Shown here: positions 9,300 through 17,396 of the stretch, piece by piece
How positions within the stretch are numbered: the first letter of the stretch is position 1
Layout: every line of letters starts with the position of its first letter
Assembly: GCA_963755085.1 (NCBI GenBank)
Contig: CAVWIN010000007.1
Span: forward strand, 124,001 to 188,000
Length of the DNA stretch: 64,000 nt
DNA from: JACVRM01 sp963755085
Lineage (GTDB): Bacteria; Actinomycetota; Thermoleophilia; Gaiellales; Gaiellaceae
Direction: 5' to 3'
Translations under genes and position numbers: made by a program
The notes under the pieces: model-generated
The model's input: only the letters and a program-made list of their open reading frames with translations
Databases searched by the model: none
Told to the model about the DNA's origin: nothing

Positions 9300-10361
9300 A
9301 TGGCCGCGAGCATCCTCATCGCCGACGACGACGGCATCAGCCGCAAGCTGCTGCGCCGCCTGCTCGAGCAGGAAGGGCACACGGTGCGCGCGGCCGCCGA
9401 CGGCGCCGAGGCGCTCGCGCTCTTCTCCGAGGAGGCCAGCGACGTCGTCCTGCTCGATGTCGTCATGCCCGAGCTCGACGGGATCACGGTGCTCGAACGG
9501 CTCAAGGCAACGCCGGGCGCAGAGAACGTTCCGGTGATCATGATCTCCGCGGTCGACGAGACGGACAATGTGGTGCGCTGCATCGAGATCGGCGCCGAGG
9601 ACTACCTGCCGAAGCCATTCAACCCGGTCCTCCTGCGCGCGCGGATCAACGCGGGGCTTACAAAGAAGCGGCTCCACGAGCTCGAACGGTCGCGCGTGCA
9701 CGACGTCTTCAGTCGCTTCCTTCCCGAGCACGTCGTCGACGACGTGCTCGAGCGGACCGACGGCGACCTCCGCCTCGGCGGCGTGAGCACGGTCGGAACG
9801 GTGATGTTCACCGACCTCCGCGGCTTCACCGCCTTCTCGGAGAACCGCCCGCCCGAGCTCGTGATCGACGCGCTCAACCGCTACTTCGACGAGACGAGCG
9901 ACGCGATCCTCGATCACGGCGGCACGCTCGTCGCCTACCGCGGCGATGGGTTTCTCGCCGCGTTCGGCGCGCCGATCGAGGTCGACGACCACGCCGACCG
10001 TGCGCTCGCCACCGCACGCGAGATGGTCGATGTGCGGCTCCCCCGCTTCAACACCTGGCTGCGCTCGAACGGGCTCGGCGAGGAGGTGCGGATGGGCATC
10101 GGCATCAACAGCGGGCCGTTCATGTCCGGCAACGTCGGCTCGTTCCGGCGCCTCGAGTACACCGTGCACGGCGACACCGTCAACACGGCCTCCCGCATCG
10201 AGGGCCTGACCAAGACGCTGGGCGGGCCGATCCTGCTCTCGGAGTCGACGCGCGAGGCGCTCCTGCGGCCGCCGGCCGACCTCCGCGCCGTCGGCGAGGT
10301 CGAGGTGCGCGGGCGCCGGTCGGGCGTCGTCCTCTGGTCGGTCGACGGGGCCGGGGCGTGA
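9300..10361 (+). CDS. Response regulator with class III adenylate/guanylate cyclase output
   Basis: A 353-residue protein. Residues 1-120 are a receiver domain (ILIADDDG; phospho-acceptor in VVLLDVVMPELDG; Lys in DYLPKPFNP). Residues about 160-345 are a class III nucleotide cyclase: metal-binding Asp in FTDLRGFT and in YRGDGFLAAFG, and the transition-state Asn and Arg in GDTVNTASRIEG are all present, so it should be active. Substrate choice (ATP or GTP) is not certain from the sequence. It makes a cyclic nucleotide in response to phosphorylation, probably from the divergent hybrid kinase and Hpt protein. The next gene is a CNB protein, joined by a GTGA overlap, and a CNB-fused transporter is encoded across the divergent promoter; the context strongly suggests a local second-messenger circuit. 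Confidence 0.9.
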   Translation: MAASILIADDDGISRKLLRRLLEQEGHTVRAAADGAEALALFSEEASDVVLLDVVMPELDGITVLERLKATPGAENVPVIMISAVDETDNVVRCIEIGAEDYLPKPFNPVLLRARINAGLTKKRLHELERSRVHDVFSRFLPEHVVDDVLERTDGDLRLGGVSTVGTVMFTDLRGFTAFSENRPPELVIDALNRYFDETSDAILDHGGTLVAYRGDGFLAAFGAPIEVDDHADRALATAREMVDVRLPRFNTWLRSNGLGEEVRMGIGINSGPFMSGNVGSFRRLEYTVHGDTVNTASRIEGLTKTLGGPILLSESTREALLRPPADLRAVGEVEVRGRRSGVVLWSVDGAGA

Positions 10362-10813
10362 CCGAACTCGCGCCGGCGCCGGCGCTCGGCGTCGTCGAGC
10401 GTGTCGCCGCACTGCACCGTGTCCAGCTCTTTGCGGACATCCCCGGCCGCGTGCTCGCGGCCGTTGCGGAGGCGGCCACGGAGGAGCGGTTCGCGCCCGG
10501 AGAGACGCTCATGGAGGACGGAGCAGTCGAGGCGCACCTCTACGCCATCGTCGAGGGGAGCGTCCGCGTGCACCGTGGCGAACGCACGATCGTCGAGCTC
10601 GGCCCGTGCGCCACGGTCGGTGAGCTCGCGGTGCTCCTCCCGGCACCGCGCACCGCGTCGGTGACCGCACTTGAGCCGACGCACGTGCTGCGCGTCGACC
10701 AGGCCGTGCTCGACGATCTGCTCGTCGACTGGCCCGAGCTCGCCCAGGGCGTGATCGCCGAGCTCGTCTCGCGCCTGCGCGCGACCGCCGAGCACGCCGA
10801 CCAGTCGTCGTGA
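10358..10813 (+). CDS. Stand-alone cyclic-nucleotide-binding (CRP-like sensor) protein
   Basis: A 151-residue protein that is one CNB domain (about residues 15-135) with short flanks and no DNA-binding helix-turn-helix, so it is not a CRP-type regulator by itself. The binding cassette TVGELAVLLPAPRTASVTA keeps Gly-Glu and the key Arg. GTG start in a GTGA overlap with the cyclase stop; its own stop overlaps the GTG of the HEAT-repeat transporter. Position between cyclase and transporter suggests that it reports cyclic nucleotide level to the transporter, analogous to the covalent MFS-CNB fusion on the other side of the locus. That role is inferred. Confidence 0.85.
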   Translation: MTELAPAPALGVVERVAALHRVQLFADIPGRVLAAVAEAATEERFAPGETLMEDGAVEAHLYAIVEGSVRVHRGERTIVELGPCATVGELAVLLPAPRTASVTALEPTHVLRVDQAVLDDLLVDWPELAQGVIAELVSRLRATAEHADQSS

Positions 10814-13194
10814 GCGGCGCACCCGAGCGCGGCGTCCTGGGCCTCCTGACGGCGCAGGCGCTCGCCTTCGGCGTGTCGCTCGCGCTGCTCGTTATCCCCG
10901 CGAACTCCCTGTTCCTGAGTGCGTACGGGGCGAAGTGGCTGCCCGCGACGTACATCGCGATCGCTGTCGTCGGTACGGCGGCGTCGGCCTTGATCGCCCG
11001 GGCGGCGCGCAAGACGCGGCTCGCCACCGTGGCCACGGTCAGCCTGGGCGTGCTCGCGGCCTTCTACGGGGTCTCCTGGGTCGTCCTCTCCGCGGGCGGC
11101 GTCTGGATCTCGGCCCTGCTCCTCGTGCTGTTCCCGATCGCGCTGCAGCTGGGCTTCGTGTTCATCGGCGGCCAGGCGGGCCGGCTCCTCGACGTTCGCC
11201 AGCTGAAGGACCGGTTCCCGCGCATCGTGACCGGCTTCTCGCTGGGGTTCCTGCTCGGCGGCCTGCTCGGTATCCCTCTCCTCAGCCTGCTCGGCTCGAC
11301 CGAGCACCTCGTGCTCGCCGCCACCGCCGCACAGCTCGTGTTCCTCGGCCTGCTGCTCGTCACCGAGCGGCGCTTCCCCGAGGTGCGCGCGGCGCCCGTC
11401 CAGGGCGCACCGGAAGTAGCCCGTCCGTCCGCGCGCGTGTTGTTCGGGTCCGGGCTCGTCCTCCTGCTGCTCCTCTACCAGGTGCTCTCGGCGATGGGCT
11501 CGTGGCTGGTCGACTACGTGCTCTTCAACCGCGCCCAGGCGCACTTCACCGGCAATGAGCTGACGCGGTTCCTGTCCTGGTACACGGCGGTGCTCAATCT
11601 CGCCGACATCCTCTTCCTCGCGCTGGTCGCCGGCGTGCTCATGCGGCGGTTCGGGCTGCGGCTCGGCCTTGTGCTGAACCCCGCCGTCGTCGCCGTGCTC
11701 TTCGCCGCCATGGCCGTCGTCGTCGCCGGGCCGGGGGCGGCCTCGATCGCGCTCTTCTCGCTGGCGGCGACGGCGCGGATATCCGACATCGTGTTCACCG
11801 ACGGCACGACGCGGACGTCCGTCAACGCGTCGTTCCAGGTCATCCCGGTCAGGGACCGGCTGGCCGTTCAGGCGGTGGTCGAGGGCATCGGCGTCCCGCT
11901 CGCGATTGGTGCGACGGGTGTCGTCCTGCTCGCCATGAACCTCGTCGGGCTCGGCATCGGCGCGGTGATCGTCTTCGGCGCCGTCCTCAGCGTGATCTGG
12001 ACCGTCTCCGGCGCGGCCATGTACCGGGCCTACAAGCGCGCGCTCGCGGAAGAGATGCGCCGGCGCTCCCTGGTCGCAGGGGGGCTCGAGATCGCCGAAG
12101 ACGACGCGGCGCTCGCCGCGTTGCTCGGGTCCGACGACGCCCGCGACGTCCGCCTTGGCCTCGACCTGCTGCCCGGCGCGGCCGAGCCGGCGGCGACGGA
12201 CGCGCTCCGCGGGCTGGCGGAGCACGGAGATCCCGAGGTTCGCGTGCGCGCACTCGGCCGGCTCGCTGCCGGCGGCGACGACGCGGCCGCGGGCGAGGCG
12301 GCCGCGCTCGCGGACCAGCTCTCCCGCTCGGCCGACCCGGCCGACCGGCGCGCTGCGGCGGCGGCGCTCGGCGTCGTGCCTGACGCGGGCCTGCTCTTGG
12401 CGCTGCTCGACGACGGCGATGCGACCGTGCGGACGGCTGCGCTCGACGCGGTGACGGCGGCCGACGCGGGCAAGCGCGACATCGTCCTGCGAGTCGTCGA
12501 GGCGGTCGCGCAGCCTCGCACCGCCGGCGCGGCGACCGCCGCGCTTCGGCGGCTCGGCGACCCCGCCGTTCCCCTGCTGGCGGCAGCGCTCGCGGACGGC
12601 GCACCCCGGCGCCCCGCGCTGATCCGAGCGGCGGCGGCGCACGGCCTGGACGTGGTTGGGCCACCCGTAGCGGAGGGCGACCGTGTCGCCGTCCTCATCG
12701 CGCTCGACGCGATAGATGCGGCCGCCGGCCGGGACGTCGTCCCGCCCGATGTGCTCGACCGGGTGCTCGCGGATGCCGCAGCGCACGCCGCCCGGGCGCT
12801 CGCGGCCGCCACATCCCCGGCGGTTCGGGACGAGTCACTGCAGCGGGCGCTGGCCGACGAGGTGGAGCTCGCCCGCCGGCTTGTGGTCGGGGTGCTCGCG
12901 CTCCGCTACGGCGAGAACGTCCGCGAGGCCGTTCGCGTCGCCGACCGGGCTGACGGCCAGCGCCGTGCGCTCGGCGTTGAAGCGCTCGACGTCCTGCTCT
13001 CGCGCGACGAGGCGGCGGTCGCGATCCCACTCGTCCGGCGCGACCTCTCGCTCGAGGAACGAGCGGCTGCGCTCGCCGACGGCAGACGCTTTCCCGACGA
13101 CTGGGTCGCAGACATGGCCGAGGATCCGCAGAGGGCGTGGCGATCGCCCTGGCTTGCGGCGTGCGCGCGCCAGGCCACGTCGGCGGCGGCGTGA
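10810..13194 (+). CDS. NTT/MFS-like membrane transporter with C-terminal HEAT repeats
   Basis: A 794-residue protein. Residues 1 to about 410 hold 11-12 hydrophobic segments; the layout and the loop after helix 8 (ARISDIVFTDGTTRTSVNAS) resemble bacterial proteins of the ATP/ADP-translocase (NTT)-like branch of the major facilitators. Residues about 430-790 are soluble, alanine- and arginine-rich, with repeated helical pairs such as GLAEHGDPEVRVRALGRLA and ALLDDGDATVRTAALDAV, typical of HEAT/PBS-lyase-like repeats. In other bacteria this transporter type is found with CNB and HEAT modules; here the CNB part is a separate overlapping gene just upstream. Substrate unknown; nucleotide exchange should not be assumed. 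Coupled by GTGA overlap to the CNB gene. Confidence 0.75.
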   Translation: MSGAPERGVLGLLTAQALAFGVSLALLVIPANSLFLSAYGAKWLPATYIAIAVVGTAASALIARAARKTRLATVATVSLGVLAAFYGVSWVVLSAGGVWISALLLVLFPIALQLGFVFIGGQAGRLLDVRQLKDRFPRIVTGFSLGFLLGGLLGIPLLSLLGSTEHLVLAATAAQLVFLGLLLVTERRFPEVRAAPVQGAPEVARPSARVLFGSGLVLLLLLYQVLSAMGSWLVDYVLFNRAQAHFTGNELTRFLSWYTAVLNLADILFLALVAGVLMRRFGLRLGLVLNPAVVAVLFAAMAVVVAGPGAASIALFSLAATARISDIVFTDGTTRTSVNASFQVIPVRDRLAVQAVVEGIGVPLAIGATGVVLLAMNLVGLGIGAVIVFGAVLSVIWTVSGAAMYRAYKRALAEEMRRRSLVAGGLEIAEDDAALAALLGSDDARDVRLGLDLLPGAAEPAATDALRGLAEHGDPEVRVRALGRLAAGGDDAAAGEAAALADQLSRSADPADRRAAAAALGVVPDAGLLLALLDDGDATVRTAALDAVTAADAGKRDIVLRVVEAVAQPRTAGAATAALRRLGDPAVPLLAAALADGAPRRPALIRAAAAHGLDVVGPPVAEGDRVAVLIALDAIDAAAGRDVVPPDVLDRVLADAAAHAARALAAATSPAVRDESLQRALADEVELARRLVVGVLALRYGENVREAVRVADRADGQRRALGVEALDVLLSRDEAAVAIPLVRRDLSLEERAAALADGRRFPDDWVADMAEDPQRAWRSPWLAACARQATSAAA

Positions 13195-13319
13195 TGGCGC
13201 ACCGGACGAAGCACGGGCTCCTCCTCATCACGCTTGCCGCCGTGGCATACGCGCGCTTCCTGAGCTGGAGCTCGGGCCCGCTCCTGCGGCGGCCCGGGTC
13301 GACACCGATGATCACGTGA
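13194..13319 (+). CDS. Small hypothetical protein, possible single membrane segment
   Basis: A 41-residue open frame whose ATG overlaps the transporter stop (TGATG), the same kind of coupling as in the rest of the operon. It has a basic start (MAHRTKHG), a hydrophobic stretch of about 14 residues (LLLITLAAVAYARF) and a basic, proline-rich end. Its last 8 bp overlap the end of kynureninase on the other strand. Not recognised; it may be a small transporter-associated peptide or not a gene at all. The only support is the overlap and the hydrophobic profile. Confidence 0.35.
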   Translation: MAHRTKHGLLLITLAAVAYARFLSWSSGPLLRRPGSTPMIT

Positions 13320-14541
13320 CGCGCAGCCGCTCGGCGGCCACGTCGCGGTAGCGGCCGCTCTCCGCCAGGCCGGCCAGCCGGTCGACCGCGTCCCACACGT
13401 CGACGAAGCGCGAGTAGAGCGGTGGAAAGCCGAGCCGGATCACGTCCGGCGCGCGGAAGTCGGGGACGACGCCCGCGAGCTCGATCAGCGCGCGGCAGAG
13501 CTGCCAGCCGTCTTCGTGCGCGACGCCGACGTGGCCGCCGCGCCGCTCGCGCTCGCGCGGCGTCGCGAGCCGGAAGCCGAGCGGCGCGAGCCGCCCGTCG
13601 TGCAGCGCGACAGTCAGGTCGGTCAGGGCGAGCGACTTCTCCCGCAGCGCTTCGATGCCCGCCTCGAGCACCGCCTCGACGGCCGCCTCGACGGCGGCAA
13701 GGCCGAGGATCGGCGGCGTCCCGGCGAGGAAGCGCTCGATCCCCGCCGCCGGCTCGTAGCGCGGGCCCATCTCGAACTGGTCCCGCTGGCCGAACCAGCC
13801 CTGGATGGGCGAGCGCAGCCGCTCCTGCAGGTCGCGCCGCACGTAGAGGAACGCCGGCGCTCCCGGCCCCGCGTTCAGATACTTGTAGGTGCACCCGACG
13901 GCCAGCTCCGCCTTTGCCAGGTCGATCGGAACGACGCCGACAGCGTGGCTCAGGTCCCAGAGCATCAGGGCGCCGGCGCCGTGGACGGCGTCGGCGATAG
14001 CGCCGACGTCGGCGAGCGCCCCCGACCGGTAGCCGACCACCGACAGGACGACGAGCGAAGCGCCCTCGGCCGCTGCGGCGACCTGGTCGGGCTGCGGCCC
14101 GGCGACCGGGTCGGACGCGAGCCGGCGCAGCTCGACACCGCGCCGGGCGGCGATGGCCTCGAGCACGTAGCGGTCGGTCGGGAACTCGTGCTCGTCGACC
14201 ACGATCGGGCCCTGACGCAGATCGAGCGCGGCCTCGGCGAGCTTGTAGAGGTTCACGGTCGTCGAGTCGCACGCGAGCACCTCGCCCGGCCGCGCGCCGA
14301 CAAGCTCGGCGAGGAGGTCGCCGACCCGCACGGGCAGCTCGATCCAGTCCGCCCAGCCGCCGACGAGCCGCTCCCCCCACTCCGCGATCAGCGCGTCGAT
14401 TCGCTCGGCCGCCGCGCGCGGCAGCCGGCCGAGCGAGTTGCCGTCCGCGTAGATGCGCTCGTCGGCGACGACGAAGCGGTCGCGGAACGACGCGAGCGGA
14501 TCGGCGCGGTCGAGCGCCTGGGCGTCGGCGCGCTCGGTCAC
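13312..14541 (-). CDS. kynU: Kynureninase
   Basis: A 409-residue, full-length PLP enzyme that splits kynurenine to anthranilate and alanine. The start region (FRDRFVVADERIYADGNSLG) is typical of the family; the PLP-binding Lys lies in VGCTYKYLNAGPGAPAF, and the substrate-pocket segment SPIQGWFGQRDQFEMGP is present. The GTG start forms a GTGA overlap with the stop of the formamidase-like hydrolase gene, so the two are co-translated as a two-gene tryptophan catabolic operon. No tryptophan dioxygenase gene is seen in the window. The anthranilate it releases is the substrate of TrpD, encoded divergently right next door, so a salvage loop back to tryptophan is conceivable (inference). Confidence 0.93.
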   Translation of the reverse strand: MTERADAQALDRADPLASFRDRFVVADERIYADGNSLGRLPRAAAERIDALIAEWGERLVGGWADWIELPVRVGDLLAELVGARPGEVLACDSTTVNLYKLAEAALDLRQGPIVVDEHEFPTDRYVLEAIAARRGVELRRLASDPVAGPQPDQVAAAAEGASLVVLSVVGYRSGALADVGAIADAVHGAGALMLWDLSHAVGVVPIDLAKAELAVGCTYKYLNAGPGAPAFLYVRRDLQERLRSPIQGWFGQRDQFEMGPRYEPAAGIERFLAGTPPILGLAAVEAAVEAVLEAGIEALREKSLALTDLTVALHDGRLAPLGFRLATPRERERRGGHVGVAHEDGWQLCRALIELAGVVPDFRAPDVIRLGFPPLYSRFVDVWDAVDRLAGLAESGRYRDVAAERLRVT

Positions 14542-15203
14542 AGCCAGTCCCGCACGGCCGCCCAGGCAGTCGAGCGCGGGTCGAGATGCTCGAAGTGGCC
14601 CACGCCGGGCAGGATCGCAGTGTCGACCGCGTCGCCGGCGGCACGTGCGCGCTCGGCGTACGCGACGCTCATCGACGCGGGGACGATGTCGTCGGCGGCG
14701 CCGTGAACGAGGAGCTGCGGAACGCCGAACGGCACCCGCGCCGCCGGCGAGCAGGCGGCCAGGTCGCCGTCGCCGAGCAGCTCGCGGGCGGCGCCGCGGC
14801 TCAGCCCCAGCCGGATCGCCGCCTCGAGGTCGACGACGCCGGCCTGCGCGACGGCACGGGTGACATTCGGGTGGCTCGCCGCCCAGAGCGCGAGGTGCCC
14901 GCCGGCCGAGTGGCCGATCGTGACGGCCGGCGAGCCGACGAGGTCGAGCGCCGCCGTCACGTCGTCGAACGTCGCGGGCCACCCGCCCCCGCCGCCGAGC
15001 CGGCGGTACTCGACGTTCCACGCGGCCCACCCCGCCGCGGCGAGGTCCTCGCAGAGCTCATCCATCAAGTGCCGGTCGTACGCCTCGCGCCAGAAGCCGC
15101 CGTGGAGCACCACCACCTGCCCGCGCGGCTCGCCCGCCGGCGCGAACCGCTCGGCGACCTGCGCCGGGTGGTCGCCGTACCGGTGGAGAGCGCGCGCCGC
15201 CAA
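14538..15203 (-). CDS. Alpha/beta hydrolase, kynurenine formamidase-like
   Basis: A 221-residue alpha/beta hydrolase. The oxyanion-hole motif VLHGGFW (HGGxW type) and the nucleophile elbow GHSAGGH match the eukaryotic-type arylformamidase (AFMID) branch; the probable catalytic Asp is in HGAADDIVP and His in GVGHFEHL. It would hydrolyse N-formylkynurenine to kynurenine, feeding the overlapping kynureninase. The only start upstream of the first strand is a TTG at 15203; no Shine-Dalgarno is present, but TACGGT (complement of 15213-15218) lies 9 nt upstream, fitting a leaderless transcript. Other small-ester hydrolase roles cannot be excluded, but the partner gene makes formamidase the best guess. 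Confidence 0.75.
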   Translation of the reverse strand: MAARALHRYGDHPAQVAERFAPAGEPRGQVVVLHGGFWREAYDRHLMDELCEDLAAAGWAAWNVEYRRLGGGGGWPATFDDVTAALDLVGSPAVTIGHSAGGHLALWAASHPNVTRAVAQAGVVDLEAAIRLGLSRGAARELLGDGDLAACSPAARVPFGVPQLLVHGAADDIVPASMSVAYAERARAAGDAVDTAILPGVGHFEHLDPRSTAWAAVRDWL

Positions 15204-15211
15204 ACGCGGGT

Positions 15212-15218
15212 TACCGTA
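15212..15218. promoter_or_regulatory. Overlapping back-to-back -10 elements for trpD and kyn operons
   Basis: The heptamer TACCGTA in the 20-bp divergent gap reads TACCGT on the plus strand (6 nt before the trpD ATG) and TACGGT on the minus strand (9 nt before the hydrolase TTG). Both fit TAnnnT and both genes lack a ribosome binding site. No clear -35 is visible on either side. Confidence 0.4.
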
Positions 15219-15223
15219 GTCCG

Positions 15224-16255
15224 ATGACGCCTCCGAACGCGATCCAGGACGCGATCGCCCGTCTCGTCGACGGGCACAGTCTCACGCGCGAGGAGGCGCG
15301 GATGGTGATGGGCGAGATCATGGCCGGGGAGGCGACGCCGGCCCAGATCGGCGGCTTCCTCGCCGCGCTCCGCGCGAAGGGCGAGACCGCGGACGAGATC
15401 GCCGGCTGCGCCGAGGCGATGCGCGAGCACGTCGTCCCCGTCCACCCGAAGCGGAGCGACCTCGTCGACACCGCCGGCACGGGCGGCGACGGCGGCGGCA
15501 CGCTGAACATCTCGACCGCGGCGGCGATCGTGGCGGCGGCCGCGGGCGCAGGCGTCGCGAAGCACGGGAACCGCGCCGTCTCCTCCGCCTCGGGATCGGC
15601 CGACGTGCTCGAGGCGCTCGGGTTCCGGCTCGAGCTCGAGCCCGACCGCATCGCCCAGTCGATCGACGAGCTCGGCTTCGGCTTCATGTTCGCGCAGCTC
15701 CACCACCCCGCCATGCGCCACGCAGCGCCCGTGCGCAAGGAGCTCGCGACGCGCACCGTGTTCAACGTCCTCGGCCCGCTCACCAACCCCGCCGGGGCCC
15801 GCGCGCAGGTGATCGGCGTCTATGCGCCCGAGCTCGTTCGCACCGTCGCCGAGGTGGTCGCCCAGCTTGGCGCCGACCGCGCCTTCGTCGTGCACGGCTA
15901 CGGCGGCATCGACGAGCTGTCGCCGGCCGGGCCCAACCGCGTCTGCGAGGTCGTGGGCGACAAGGTGGTCGACCGGACGGTCGACGCCGCCGAGCTCGGC
16001 CTCGACCGCTGCGATCCGGACGAGCTGCGCGGCGGGTCGCCGGACGACAATGCGCGCATCATCCGCGACGTCTTCGCCGGCGCCCGCGGCGGGCGGCGCG
16101 ACGGAATCCTGCTCAACGCGGCCGGCGCGATCGCGGCGGCCGGCCACGCCGCCGACCTGCGCGAGGGGCTTGCCCTCGCCACCGAGGCGGTCGACTCCGG
16201 CGCCGCCGCCGCGCGCCTCGACGACCTCGCGGGGTTCACCCATGGGACGCCTTAA
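15224..16255 (+). CDS. trpD: Anthranilate phosphoribosyltransferase
   Basis: A 343-residue, full-length enzyme joining anthranilate to PRPP, the second step of tryptophan synthesis. The PRPP-binding motif DTAGTGGDGGGTLNIST, the anthranilate-site segment KHGNRAVSSASGSADVLE and the conserved FNVLGPLTNPA stretch are all there. First gene of a trpD-trpCF-trpB-trpA run; trpE and trpG are not in the window. No ribosome binding site precedes the ATG; TACCGT lies 6 nt upstream, suggesting a leaderless mRNA. The end overlaps trpCF by 14 bp. Divergently coupled across 20 bp to kynurenine degradation genes. Confidence 0.97.
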   Translation: MTPPNAIQDAIARLVDGHSLTREEARMVMGEIMAGEATPAQIGGFLAALRAKGETADEIAGCAEAMREHVVPVHPKRSDLVDTAGTGGDGGGTLNISTAAAIVAAAAGAGVAKHGNRAVSSASGSADVLEALGFRLELEPDRIAQSIDELGFGFMFAQLHHPAMRHAAPVRKELATRTVFNVLGPLTNPAGARAQVIGVYAPELVRTVAEVVAQLGADRAFVVHGYGGIDELSPAGPNRVCEVVGDKVVDRTVDAAELGLDRCDPDELRGGSPDDNARIIRDVFAGARGGRRDGILLNAAGAIAAAGHAADLREGLALATEAVDSGAAAARLDDLAGFTHGTP

Positions 16256-17396
16256 GGACGCGCTGGCCGGGCCCGGCCTGGCCGCGATCGCGGAGTTCAA
16301 GCGCCGCTCGCCCTCCGCCGGCGACATCAATGCGAGCGCCGATCCTGCGCGGCACGCGCAGGCGTACGCGCGCGGCGGCGCCTCCGCCATGTCGGTGCTC
16401 GTCGACGAGCGCTTCGCCGGCAGCTGGGACGACCTGCGCGCCGCCCGCGCGGCGACGGAGCTGCCGCTGCTCGCCAAGGGCTTCTTCTCCACGCCGCAGC
16501 ACCTCCGCACCGCGCGCGAGGCCGGCGCCGACGCCGCGCTGCTGATCCTCCGCGACCTGGACGACGCGACGGCCGCGGCGCTCATCGCTGCGGCCGCCAC
16601 GCTGGGCATGGACACGCTCGTCGAGGCGCACGACGCCGGCGAGCTCGACCGCGCCGCCCGGCTCGGCGCCGACCCGATCGGGTTGAACGCGCGCGACCTG
16701 GGCACGTTCGTCATCGACCGGGGCGCCCAGCTTGGCCTCGTCGCCAGCGCGCCGCGCGACCGGGTCGTGATCGCCGAGAGCGCCGTCCACTCGCGCGCGC
16801 AGGCCGCCGCCGCCGAGCTTGCCGGTGCCGATGCCGTGCTGATCGGGACGGCGCTGATGCGGTCGCCGGACCCGGAGGCCAGGCTACGCGACCTGCTCGC
16901 CCGCCCGCTCGTGAAGGTGTGCGGCCTCACGCGCGAGGAGGACGTCGCCGTCGCAGCCGAGGCGGGCGCCGACCTGCTCGGCTTCGTCCTCGCAACGGAG
17001 AGCCCGCGGCGCGCCGCAGCGGTGCTGCCCGTCCCGGACACGACGCTCTCGGTCGCCGTGCTCGTCGGCGAGCACGAGGAGACCGGCGCCGACCTGACGC
17101 AGCTCTACGCGCGCGAAAACGGCCATCGCGCCCGCGACGCCGTCCTGCTCCGCGACGCGGAGCCGGTCGCGCAGGTGCTCGACCTGCCGTGGGGCGAGCA
17201 GGACGAGGGTCACTGGCGCCGGGCCGCCGAGGCGGACGGCCGCGTGATGCTTGCCGGCCGGCTCGCGGCCGACAACGTGCGCGAGGCGATCGAGCGCGTC
17301 CGCCCCTGGGCGGTCGACGCGAGCTCCCGCCTCGAGCGCGAGCCCGGGATCAAGGACCACGACGCGGTGCGGGCCTACGTCGAGGCTGCGCGGTGA
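16242..17396 (+). CDS. trpCF: Fused indole-3-glycerol-phosphate synthase / phosphoribosylanthranilate isomerase
   Basis: A 384-residue two-domain protein. Residues 1 to about 220 are TrpC (AEFKRRSPSAGDI with the catalytic Lys; LLAKGFF; IGLNARDL; AESAVHSRAQ). Residues about 222-384 are TrpF: KVCGLTREEDV with the catalytic Cys region, then GFVLATESPR and the phosphate-binding end VDASSRLEREPGIKDH. The TrpF half is short (about 165 residues, usual 195-210), with several loops trimmed. The order TrpC-TrpF matches the enterobacterial-type fusion. Each active site belongs to a consecutive chemical step. Start chosen at the ATG at 16242, inside the end of trpD; the stop overlaps the trpB GTG. Confidence 0.93.
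   Translation: MGRLKDALAGPGLAAIAEFKRRSPSAGDINASADPARHAQAYARGGASAMSVLVDERFAGSWDDLRAARAATELPLLAKGFFSTPQHLRTAREAGADAALLILRDLDDATAAALIAAAATLGMDTLVEAHDAGELDRAARLGADPIGLNARDLGTFVIDRGAQLGLVASAPRDRVVIAESAVHSRAQAAAAELAGADAVLIGTALMRSPDPEARLRDLLARPLVKVCGLTREEDVAVAAEAGADLLGFVLATESPRRAAAVLPVPDTTLSVAVLVGEHEETGADLTQLYARENGHRARDAVLLRDAEPVAQVLDLPWGEQDEGHWRRAAEADGRVMLAGRLAADNVREAIERVRPWAVDASSRLEREPGIKDHDAVRAYVEAAR

Noticed and set aside
10810..13194. Calling the HEAT-repeat transporter an ATP/ADP translocase
   Set aside because: Only the general NTT-like layout is visible; the charged residues needed for nucleotide exchange could not be placed with confidence.
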